Source of the DNA: JBKPNX01 sp046732855
GTDB lineage: Bacteria > Pseudomonadota > Alphaproteobacteria > Geminicoccales > Geminicoccaceae
Reading direction: 5' to 3'
Length of the DNA stretch: 6,498 nt
Assembly (NCBI GenBank): GCA_046732855.1
Contig: JBKPNX010000099.1
Location: 1 to 6,498, forward strand
The notes beneath the pieces are model-generated. The model ran no database searches. It was not told the origin of the DNA and saw only the letters and a list, made by a program, of their open reading frames with translations. Positions 1 to 5,376 of the stretch are shown in pieces (within the stretch, counting starts at the first letter, position 1; each line of letters opens with the position of its first letter). Both the position numbers and the translations under genes were made by a program.

Positions 1-135
1 GTCTTGCCCGAGGTCGGTCCTCGCTCCCTGCCGTCGCTCGATCTCGGCGTTGATCGTTCGCTCAATCGCAACCCGCTCGCTCGGCGTGTAGTCCTTGCGG
101 ATCTCGTTCTCGTGGCATTCGCCCTCAACGATGGA
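1..135 (-). pseudogene. ParB-like nuclease/partition domain protein, fragment
   Basis: On the minus strand, from about 135 down to the window edge, an open frame reads EGECHENEIRKDYTPSERVA and continues IERTINAEIERRQGARTDL. This closely resembles the ENEIRKDFTPSERVAI segment of ParB-like proteins found on plasmids, phages and mobile elements, where it follows the ParB/Srx-type N-terminal domain. Only about 45 residues are visible; the frame is still open at base 1, so the C-terminal part lies outside the window. The N-terminal ParB domain that should precede it is absent, because bases above ~135 belong to a toxin fragment on the other strand. The family binds or cleaves DNA, but this fragment alone supports no activity. 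The frame stays open above 135, but that sequence does not look ParB-like. Family call fairly sure; gene status is inferred. Confidence 0.6.
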
Positions 136-568
136 CCGGAGCGACCCGGCCGGCCGCCTAGTTGTCCACGAAGACGACCTGGACGGCTATCGCGTCCGCC
201 GCTACCGCCCCCGCATCGAGGGTCTTACGGGCGAATCCTGGCAGCTGGCGGTCACGCCCGGGCTGGTGACGCGGATATTCGGCGGCCGGGTAACCGGCGA
301 CGAGCTCATCGAGGGGGGCTACGTCCAGTTGCCCGGTCACCGCGGCTGGTGGGCGCCTACCGGCCGCGTCTTCCTCTCGGCCGGAGACGCCGACACCCCA
401 GCGCAGGAGCGGGCGGAGGCCAGCGGCCACTTCCACCTGACGCGGCGGGCGGTCGACCCATTTGGCGCGGTCGCGCGAGTAAGGTACGAATTCGACTTGG
501 TGCCGGTCGAAACGGTCGACCCGGCCGGCAACGTCACCACGGCCGAGATCGACTACCGCGTGCTGTGA
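131..568 (+). pseudogene. Tc-toxin B / SpvB / RHS-related protein, internal fragment
   Basis: The frame contains GYRVRRYRPRIEG, then GWWAPTGRVFLSAGDADTPA, FHLTRRAVDPFG and a closing segment ending TTAEIDYRVL before TGA. These match the order of motifs in insecticidal toxin complex B components (TcaC/TcdB, SpvB-related) and other large RHS-like proteins, where DPFG, a valine-tyrosine rich stretch and DYRVL.PRL..DPNGN lie in the middle of a protein over 1,000 residues long. Here only ~140 residues remain. The spacing between RPRIEG and the WW.PTGR motif looks shorter than in the family, suggesting an internal deletion. The stop at 566-568 is formed at the join with the next gene, so it is not the natural end. 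An ATG at 131 or 95 could open it, but neither has a clear ribosome binding site. It is best seen as debris of a much larger toxin-like gene. Confidence 0.62.
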
Positions 569-2276
569 TGGCATCAACGGCATCCTCGGCGCCCTTGCCC
601 GGGCGGAGGATCGGTTCGAGTTCATCCAGGTGCCGCACGAGGAAGTCGCGGCGTTCATGGCCTGCGCGCATGGCAAGTTCACCGGCCAGCCGGGCGTATG
701 CATGGCGACCTCCGGCCCCGGCGCTATCCATCTCCTGAACGGGCTCTACGACGCCAAGCTCGACCACGCACCGGTGGTTGCGATCGTCGGCCAGCAGAGG
801 CGCGCCGCGCTCGGCGGCCACTATCAGCAGGAAGTCGACCTGCTCTCGCTATTCAAGGACGTGGCCAGCGAGTACGTCCACGTGTGCTCGGCGCCCGAGC
901 AGATGCGCCATCTGATCGATCGCGCAATGCGCATCGCCCTGGCCGAGCGGACGGTGACCTGCATTATCGTGCCGAACGATGTGCAGGAGCTGGACGCGGT
1001 GCCATCACCGCCGCGCGCGCATGGCAGCATCTATTCCAGCGTCGGCTATGCGCCGCCCAAGGTGGTGCCCAAGGAAGTCGATCTAAGGCGCGCGGCCGAG
1101 GTGCTGAATGCGGGCGAGCGGGTCGCCATGCTGGTTGGTGCGGGCGCGCTCAACGCGACCGATGAGGTCATCCAGGTCGCGGAGATACTCGGTGCCGGCG
1201 TGGCCAAGGCGCTGCTCGCCGCGCTGTGGTGCCGGATGACCTGCCGTTCGTCACCGGGCAAATCGGCCTACTCGGCACGCGCCCGAGCTACGAGCTGATG
1301 ATGGGGTGCGATACCCTGCTCATGGTCGGCTCGAACTTCCCCTACTCGGAATTCCTCCCGGAGGAGGGTCAGGCGCGCGGCGTACAGATCGACATCGACG
1401 GCAAGATGCTGGGCATCCGCTATCCGATGGAGGTCCATCTGGAGGGCGACAGCGCCGAGACGCTTCGTGCGCTGGCCCCGCTGCTCCGACGCAAGGAGGA
1501 CCGCTCCTGGCGGGAGAAGCTCGAGGAGAGCATCCGCGACTGGTGGGAGGTGATCGAAGAGCGCTCGATGAGCAGCGCCGACCCGATCAACCCCGAGCGC
1601 GTGCTCTGGGAACTGTCGCCACGCCTGCCGGACAACTGCATCATCACCGCCGATTCGGGCAGCGTGGCGAACTGGTTCGCGCGCAACATGAAGATCCGGC
1701 GCGGCATGAAGGCGACGCTTTCCGGCACGCTCGCCACGATGTGCCCGGGCGTGCCGTATGCGCTGGCGGCTAAGTTCAACTTCCCGGACCGGGTCGCGAT
1801 CGCTTTAGTCGGCGACGGCGCCATGCAGATGCTCGGCAACAACTGCCTGATCACCGCCGCCAAATACTCGGAGCGCTGGAGCGACCCGCGCCTGGTCGTG
1901 ATGGTGCTCAACAACCAGGACCTGAACCAGGTCACCTGGGAGCAGCGGGCTGTAGCCGGCGATCCGAAGTGGGAGACCTCGCAGAATCTCATGGATTTTC
2001 CTTATGCCGCGCTCGCCGAGATGATCGGGCTCAAGGGCTTGCGCGTCGAGCATCCCGACGAGGTTGGCCCGGCATGGGACCAGGCGTTCGCTGCCGATCG
2101 CCCGTGCGTGCTCGACATCAAGACGGATCCCAATGTGCCGCCGCTGCCGCCCCACATCAGCTATCAGCAGGCGAAGAAAGTATACGCAGGCCCTGCTCAA
2201 GGGCGATCCCGACGCGGCCGGCATCATCTGGCAGTCGCTCAAGCAGAGCATGCAGGGCCTTCTGCCCTCGCTGTGA
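567..2276 (+). pseudogene. Thiamine-diphosphate-dependent enzyme (pyruvate oxidase/acetolactate synthase-like), frameshifted
   Basis: About 570 codons of a ThDP enzyme are present in three frames. Residues from 567 read DGINGILGALARAEDRFEFI, then VPHEEVAAFMA, where the Glu (codon 639-641) is the likely cofactor-activating glutamate, and ATSGPGAIHLLNGLYDAKLD: the N-terminal PYR domain. The central domain follows (VAMLVGAGAL; VTGQIGLLGTRPSYELMMG; QIDIDGKMLGIRYPMEVHLE). The C-terminal PP domain carries the Mg/ThDP motif GDG (1811-1819), 30 residues, then NN (1910-1915). The usual first ~25 residues, ending in YGYPG, are missing at the join with the toxin fragment. The frame slips by one base near 1222 (ALLA/VVPDDLPF) and gains one base near 2175-2180, where an extra A in AAGAAAG separates SYQQAKK from YTQALLKGDPD. 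Both frames rejoin good homology up to PSL and TGA at 2274. Such proteins decarboxylate 2-oxo acids; the exact substrate cannot be read. All catalytic motifs survive, so the frameshifts may be sequencing errors, but the lost N-terminus is real in this sequence. Confidence 0.82.
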
Positions 2277-2289
2277 CTGATTGCGCTGG

Positions 2290-2312
2290 CCGGCGCCGGG
2301 GCGCCCCGCCGG
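2290..2312 (+). terminator. GC-rich hairpin after the ThDP enzyme
   Basis: CCGGCG (2290-2295) and CGCCGG (2307-2312) form a perfect 6-bp inverted repeat around an 11-base, itself partly self-complementary, loop. It starts 14 bases after the stop of the ThDP enzyme. There is no T-run, so it may be a weak or Rho-assisted end of transcription, or only a by-product of high GC. Confidence 0.3.
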
Positions 2313-2339
2313 ACGCTCACCCGGCGAGGTCACGACGAT

Positions 2340-2467
2340 CTGCGTGACGTCACCGTCGAGCGAATCGATGTCCGGGCGTATCGGATCCCGACCGACCATC
2401 CCGAAAACGGACGGCACGTAGCCTGGGACCCGACGATCATGGTGTGGTCACCGCCCACGCGGGTGGA
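2340..2467 (+). pseudogene. Enolase-superfamily (mandelate racemase/muconate lactonizing type) N-terminal fragment
   Basis: From 2346 the frame reads DVTVERIDVRAYRIPTDHPE, then NGRHVAWDPTIMV. This is the start of the N-terminal capping domain of mandelate racemase/muconate lactonizing-type enzymes (typical pattern VERV.V.AY.IPTD.PE.DGT..WD.TTLVVV..HAGG). After ATGGTG (2439-2444) the frame must shift by one missing base, as if one G of GTGGTGGTC were lost, to continue VTAHAGG up to about 2467. Beyond that the similarity stops: the barrel domain with its catalytic lysines and metal ligands is absent. No ATG or in-frame GTG precedes the fragment; CTG at 2340, eight bases after a GAGG-like stretch, lies where the start would be expected. 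Only ~43 residues of a ~370-residue enzyme remain, so no activity is possible from this piece. Confidence 0.6.
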
Positions 2468-2895
2468 GGTCCGGATCGAAGACCGTCTTGCAGGCAGCGC
2501 ACCAGCCCCGCGTGGGTTTCTTGGAGAATCGGCTGCGATATTGACCGTCACCTACGTCGGACCAGGCTGTCAGAAATTCCAGCAGGCGCCGCGTCAAATC
2601 AGAACGCGTGCCGCGACGGCACTTTGCTTGGACTTGGGCGCCTGGAGATTGTGAGGTTGCGTCGCGCATGAAGAGGTCCATCCCAGGGACTGTTCGTCAT
2701 CCGACGATCGAGAAGACAACATACGCGAGTGACGTCATCGAAGCAACATCATGTCGCTTCAAAATCGGGCGATCGCGTCGCTAGAACATCAACTTGTGCC
2801 GGGATGGGACGATCTAAGCTGGGTCTCACAGGAGGTTCTTTGGCTTCACCCGTCGCGTACCCCACGATCGCGCCCCGTTGCTCGTAGCAAACCTC
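2468..2895. other. Unassigned stretch between the enolase-superfamily fragment and the IS1380 remnant
   Basis: No convincing gene is recognised here. The longest plausible frame is on the minus strand (2681 to about 2448) and contains DLTRRLLEFLTAWSDVGDGQ and SKKPTRGWCAACKTVFDPDL. That has a protein-like composition but matches no family I can name, and it has no obvious ribosome binding site. Plus-strand frames are short. GC content falls and codon bias weakens between about 2665 and 2860. The stretch may hold further gene fragments or the inner part of the broken transposase region. Confidence 0.35.
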
Positions 2896-2898
2896 TGA

Positions 2899-3109
2899 GT
2901 GCAGCTCCAGCTCCACGCGCTCGCCTACAACCTCGCCAACTTCGAATGCATTCTGGCGCTGCCGGAGGAAGATCGGCGCCAGGATCGTGCGCCACGGCCG
3001 CTACGTGGTGTTCCAGCTGGCTGAGGTAACGGTGCCACGAGCGCTGTTCGCCGACATCCCGCGCCGGATCAATGGGCTCAAACCACAGCTGCCGCCGTTC
3101 GCAGCATGA
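2899..3109 (+). pseudogene. IS1380-type transposase, C-terminal remnant with internal deletion
   Basis: VQLQLHALAYNLANF (from 2899) followed by LALPE and then, in another frame from 2969, KIGARIVRHGRYVVFQLAEV and TVPRALFADIPRRI, ending FAA and TGA (3107-3109), is the C-terminus of IS1380-family DDE transposases. In intact members these two blocks are joined by a segment of about 15-20 residues (..SLTTLREKLV..), which is missing here along with a change of frame near 2960-2969. The main catalytic part upstream is gone: an in-frame TGA sits directly before 2899, and reading GAGTGCAGCTC with one extra G would extend the match by a residue or two. Only ~65 of ~450 residues survive. It cannot be active and marks an old, eroded insertion. 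Confidence 0.7.
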
Positions 3110-3414
3110 GCACGGAGAGCAAAGATGGCAGGCCCAGCAGGGCGAGGCGCGTCCATGATCGACCGGGAACCGCTCCAAGGGCCCACGACCGGCGCTCACG
3201 AACCCGGTGTGGCTTCCTCTCGATGCTGCACCCCTTTTCAATGCCAAGTCTCGATGCCGAAAGCTTGCTTTCTCCGTCCGAGAGGCCCAAGCTCAGCCTT
3301 CAGCAACCAGCATATGGGGGATGTCGGTTCAAGCGATTACCGCACAGCTATACTAGCGGCGATCACGCAGGTCCGACGCCCCAGCCAACAGCAGCGCGGG
3401 CTGATCATCCAATC
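3110..3414. other. Gene-free flank downstream of the IS1380 remnant
   Basis: No gene is supported here. The open frames on both strands lack protein-like similarity. The sequence directly after the transposase stop is expected to contain the right end of the element, but I could not identify a terminal inverted repeat with confidence, since the left end is missing for comparison. A 9-base direct repeat (TCTCGATGC at about 3220 and 3249) is the only small structure noticed. Confidence 0.4.
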
Positions 3415-3440
3415 AGAAGGGCCCCCGCGGGGGCCCTTCT
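3415..3440. terminator. Strong perfect 26-base palindrome, terminator-like
   Basis: Bases 3415-3440 are a perfect palindrome: an arm AGAAGGGCCCCCG (3415-3427) followed by its exact reverse complement. In RNA it would fold into an extremely stable hairpin of 11 or 12 pairs once a few central bases open. On the plus strand it is followed by CTCCTTACG rather than a full T-run. It sits between the IS1380 flank and the small-gene set, where it could separate transcription units in both directions. Confidence 0.55.
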
Positions 3441-3453
3441 CCTTACGCTCACT

Positions 3454-3501
3454 GATGCATTCTTGCTCCGCCACGGCGATGCATTTTCTCTCCGCCGTTG
3501 A
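3454..3501. repeat. Imperfect 24-base tandem repeat
   Basis: Two adjacent 24-base units begin with GATGCATT at 3454 and 3478 and share CTCCGCC; 17 of 24 positions agree. The second unit runs directly into a TTGACA box. It may be a duplicated regulatory site or an old slippage product. Confidence 0.4.
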
Positions 3502-3526
3502 CACTCCAGCGAGCGGGCGGTATCTC
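3498..3526 (+). promoter_or_regulatory. Sigma-70-like promoter
   Basis: A perfect -35 box TTGACA (3498-3503) is followed after exactly 17 bases by TATCTC (3521-3526), a partial -10 box. Transcription would start near 3532-3534, just inside the 31-aa ORF that begins at 3528. If the promoter is used, translation would rely on a later start, such as the ATG at 3555, or serve the following gene at 3631. No experimental support; based on match and spacing alone. Confidence 0.4.
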
Positions 3527-3527
3527 C

Positions 3528-3623
3528 ATGGCTGCGACGACTTCACAATTGGCGATGATCGAAAAACAACTCGGTGATGCGATGACGAACCTTCGTCAGC
3601 AGATGCAAATCGCGACTGGTTAA
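3528..3623 (+). CDS. Small ORF, 31 aa, unknown function
   Basis: The peptide begins MAATTSQLAMIEKQLGDAMT and ends NLRQQMQIATG before TAA. It is polar, lacks cysteine and is predicted to be helical, with a heptad-like spacing of hydrophobic residues (L, I, L, M, L, M). The start has only a weak G-rich upstream stretch (GCGGGCGG), and the promoter-like site overlaps the start codon, so translation might instead begin at ATG 3555. It lies 7 bases before the next gene and in a hairpin-linked arrangement that suggests translational coupling. I do not recognise a family. The frame remains open after TAA to 3872, so a stop-codon change in a longer gene is another reading. Confidence 0.35.
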   Translation: MAATTSQLAMIEKQLGDAMTNLRQQMQIATG

Positions 3624-3625
3624 GA

Positions 3626-3644
3626 ATTCGATGAGCTATCGAAT
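3626..3644 (+). promoter_or_regulatory. Hairpin enclosing a start codon
   Basis: ATTCGAT (3626-3632) and ATCGAAT (3638-3644) are a perfect 7-bp inverted repeat with the 5-base loop GAGCT. The ATG of the next gene (3631-3633) lies at the stem-loop boundary. The stop of the preceding ORF is only three bases upstream, so a ribosome finishing there would melt the hairpin, the usual layout for translational coupling. Inference from sequence only. Confidence 0.4.
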
Positions 3645-3872
3645 CAACGCGAAGAAGGTGGGCGGCCAACTCCGTCGCTTCATGGATCTTCACATGGAAG
3701 CGATCGACAACGATCCGAAAGTCAGGGATATCAGCAGGAAGTTGTCCGTGTTTACTATGCAGATCGCGCCGCTGTACAAGAGATGCGTGACATCAAGTCA
3801 GGGATCGAGCAACCGACCGAGGTCGTCGCGGTAGCCGACGAAGCGTTAGCTCTGTTAGCCAAGTTTGGTTGA
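3631..3872 (+). pseudogene. Small hypothetical protein, probably frameshifted
   Basis: The first part, MSYRINAKKVGGQLRRFMDL followed by HMEAIDNDPKV, looks like genuine soluble protein. Its own frame then becomes arginine- and serine-rich and stops at 3832-3834. The neighbouring frame, from about 3723, gives YQQEVVRVYYADRAAVQEMR, then DIKSGIEQPTEVV and ends ALALLAKFG with TGA (3870-3872), which is far more protein-like. A shift between about 3700 and 3745 would yield one protein of roughly 80 residues, charged and mostly helical. I recognise no family. The start has no strong ribosome binding site, and coupling to the 31-aa ORF seven bases upstream is likely. Alternatively the two overlapping frames are separate short genes. 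Confidence 0.4.
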
Positions 3873-3916
3873 TTCTGGGACTCGACTGCGAATAACTGGG
3901 ACACTGCGAGGCGAGG

Positions 3917-3943
3917 TCATCATACTCACACCTCATGATGAGG
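3917..3943 (+). promoter_or_regulatory. Inverted repeat reaching into the ribosome binding site of the membrane protein
   Basis: TCATCAT (3917-3923) and ATGATGA (3935-3941) are a perfect 7-bp inverted repeat with an 11-base loop. A shorter alternative pairs CCTCA (3931-3935) with TGAGG (3939-3943). Both would occupy part of the AGGGACGG ribosome binding region at 3941-3948 that precedes the ATG at 3951. Control of translation by folding is possible but unproven. Confidence 0.35.
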
Positions 3944-3950
3944 GACGGAA

Positions 3951-4256
3951 ATGCCAGAGGATCTGCCCGCCAATCAAGCAAACCTTAGGCAAACCGCGAC
4001 GCCAAAAAACAAGGTTGTAGCTGCAACTGGAGGAGCGGCGGTTGGCTCGGCGATCGCTGTGATACTCACATGGATACTTTCATCTGCGCTGCATAGATAT
4101 AATATTGATCTTCCACCTCAGGTTACGTCGGCATTCACGGCAATCTTTACGTCGGTCGGCACGTTTGTTGCTGGATATTACATGCCTCCCGGCGCCAGTG
4201 AAGGTGTCATCGTGGCGGCAGATGGAAAAGCCAAGTCAGCGACAAAGTCCACCTAG
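3951..4256 (+). CDS. Holin-like small two-helix membrane protein, 101 aa
   Basis: The product has a polar N-terminal tail (about residues 1-20), a hydrophobic segment VVAATGGAAVGSAIAVILTW (about 22-46), a short loop containing HRYNIDLPP, a second hydrophobic segment (about 58-78, ITSVGTF-like with FVAGYYMPPG) and a charged C-terminal tail rich in Lys and Ser. Length, two membrane helices and the turn motif resemble holin-like or small phage-derived membrane proteins common as hypotheticals in rhizobial genomes. The start is supported by AGGGACGG seven bases or so before ATG. No frameshift is seen, making it the best-preserved gene in the window. No lysin lies next to it, so a lysis role is only a guess; a general small inner-membrane protein is the cautious call. 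Confidence 0.65.
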   Translation: MPEDLPANQANLRQTATPKNKVVAATGGAAVGSAIAVILTWILSSALHRYNIDLPPQVTSAFTAIFTSVGTFVAGYYMPPGASEGVIVAADGKAKSATKST

Positions 4257-4433
4257 TGCACAGCTTACGCCTCCGGGGCAAGCGGCCTTAAGATTCGAGT
4301 GTCGACACGCCGGTAAGCCACGAGGCTCGATAGACCCCCTGCGCCTCTAGTAGCTTAGAGTTGGACAGAACACGGTTGCGGCATGTGGGATAAAAAATAG
4401 TACGGCCTCCGCTCCTCGGCCTTCGGCGCGGGC

Positions 4434-4961
4434 GGCTCGAAGATCCTGGCCTGCGAGCAGGCGGGGATCGCGATCACGCTGCCGAAGCCGATGACCTCCG
4501 GCGCGAAGGCCGAAGGGCGCTTCGGCAAGCAGGACTTCGTCTATAAGCCGGAAGAGGACGTCTATCGCTGCCCGGCCGGCGAGAAGTTGAGATACTATTA
4601 CACGAATGTAGAGAACGGTCTGACGCTACGTCGCTACTGGACGACCGCCTGCCAGACCTGTGCGATCAAGAGCCGTTGCACGCCGGCCAAAGAGCGTCGG
4701 ATCACCTGCTGGGAGCACGAGCATGTGCTCGAAGCCGTGCAGCGGCGGCTCGATCAGAACTCGGAGGCCATGCGCCAGCGGCGCGAGACGGTGGAGCACC
4801 CCTTCGGCACGATCAAGGCACGTATGGGTGCAACGCACTTCTTGATGAAGACGCTGCCGCGTGTCTCTGGCGAGATGGCCCTGCACGTCCTCGCCTACAA
4901 TCTCACCCGCGTCATGAACATCATCGGCATCAAGCCACTGGTTGCTGCAATCGGGGGATAG
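4434..4961 (+). pseudogene. IS1182-type transposase, C-terminal part
   Basis: From about 4434 the frame reads SKILACEQAGIAITLPKPMT, then SGAKAEGRFGKQDFVY and, after a cysteine cluster (RCPAG; TACQTC; SRC), the segment VEHPFGTIKARMGATHFLMK, whose Glu is the likely third acidic residue of the DDE catalytic triad. It ends in LAYNLTRVMNIIGIKPL and a TAG at 4959-4961. This is the C-terminal ~175 residues of an IS1182-family transposase, normally about 450-480 residues. The first two catalytic aspartates are absent. Upstream, an in-frame TAG (4398-4400) and unrelated sequence end the match, so the element is 5'-truncated. Within the remaining part there is no frameshift, so it is a younger loss than the IS1380 remnant. 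The first ATG in frame, 4491, is not the natural start. Confidence 0.85.
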
Positions 4962-5137
4962 GAGGGGCGCCATCACGCGCGTTCCAAGGCATTGAGCGGC
5001 CTGCTGCGGCACAGCGGCGAGTATCCGGGCGTCGGTCCAACCGAGAAACGACGAAACTGCTCTTCTCAAGCGCGTTGCCGTGCACCCGTCGCGCTGTAGA
5101 CCGTGCATCCTTCCGCCTGAGTGTTTTCACACATGGC
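4434..5137 (+). mobile_element. IS1182-type element, right-hand part
   Basis: The transposase remnant is followed by ~170 non-coding bases that end near GTGTTTTCACACATGG (about 5121-5136), a TTTTCACACA-containing end typical of IS1182-type elements. The right boundary is therefore put at about 5137 and the left end is missing. The matching left inverted repeat cannot be checked in this window. Confidence 0.55.
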
Positions 5138-5143
5138 GTAACT

Positions 5144-5170
5144 CCGGGCTTGCGCCTGAGCCCGGCTTTT
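5144..5170 (+). terminator. Rho-independent terminator-like hairpin
   Basis: CCGGGCT (5144-5150) pairs perfectly with AGCCCGG (5159-5165) around an 8-base loop and is followed by CTTTT. It lies just after the IS1182 right end and ahead of the IS110-type start, so it would stop read-through into that gene. A second small hairpin, TTCCCG/CGGGAA (5174-5190), follows directly. Confidence 0.6.
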
Positions 5171-5236
5171 GGATTCCCGCTGTCCGGGAACGGATGAGAC
5201 CGATCATGTGACGGCCTCGGGCCGAGGAGGTTTGCG

Positions 5237-5320
5237 ATGGAACGCTATGTCGGACTGGACGTGTCAACTGCGGCCAGGAGGTAGGCGGTCGCGGTCTTCG
5301 AGGCCGGCGGGCAGGTTCCC
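5237..5320 (+). pseudogene. IS110-type transposase, N-terminal remnant
   Basis: ATG at 5237 opens MERYVGLDVSTAARR before TAG (5282-5284). MERYVGLDVS is the hallmark start of IS110-family (DEDD) transposases and includes the first catalytic aspartate of the RuvC-like domain. A good ribosome binding site GAGGAGG lies at about 5224-5230. In the same frame after the stop, AVAVFEAGGQV resembles the continuation of the family N-terminus, so the stop may be a later mutation. No further part of the ~340-residue protein or the downstream serine-containing domain is present before the tyrosinase stop at 5377. It is a truncated, inactive copy. Confidence 0.65.
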
Positions 5321-5376
5321 CTGGCATCGCCCGCCGTCCTCAGGATGCGGATATTCTCGACCGGCTTGCCAGACGG

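Noticed and set aside
158..703. Minus-strand frame of 181 codons
   Set aside because: Runs antisense to the toxin and ThDP-enzyme fragments and shows no protein-like motif; typical of high-GC shadow frames.
4..738. Long plus-strand frame with 244 codons at the start of the window
   Set aside because: Very rich in Arg, Pro and Gly and lacking any family pattern; it overlaps the ParB, toxin and ThDP-enzyme fragments that do show clear similarity.
1420..1992. Minus-strand frame of 190 codons
   Set aside because: Exactly antisense to the strongly conserved ThDP-enzyme domain, with Ser/Arg-rich composition and no family match.
3220..3257. Direct repeat TCTCGATGC as a possible CRISPR or iteron unit
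   Set aside because: Only two 9-base copies, no regular spacing and no further units; not enough for an array or an origin.
4257..4433. Possible tRNA or attachment site between the membrane protein and the IS1182 remnant
   Set aside because: TTCGAGT at 4295 resembles a T-loop, and GTGTCGACAC (4299-4308) is a palindrome, but no cloverleaf can be built around them.
4626..5108. Minus-strand frame of 160 codons
   Set aside because: Antisense to the IS1182-type transposase, which is clearly the coding strand here.
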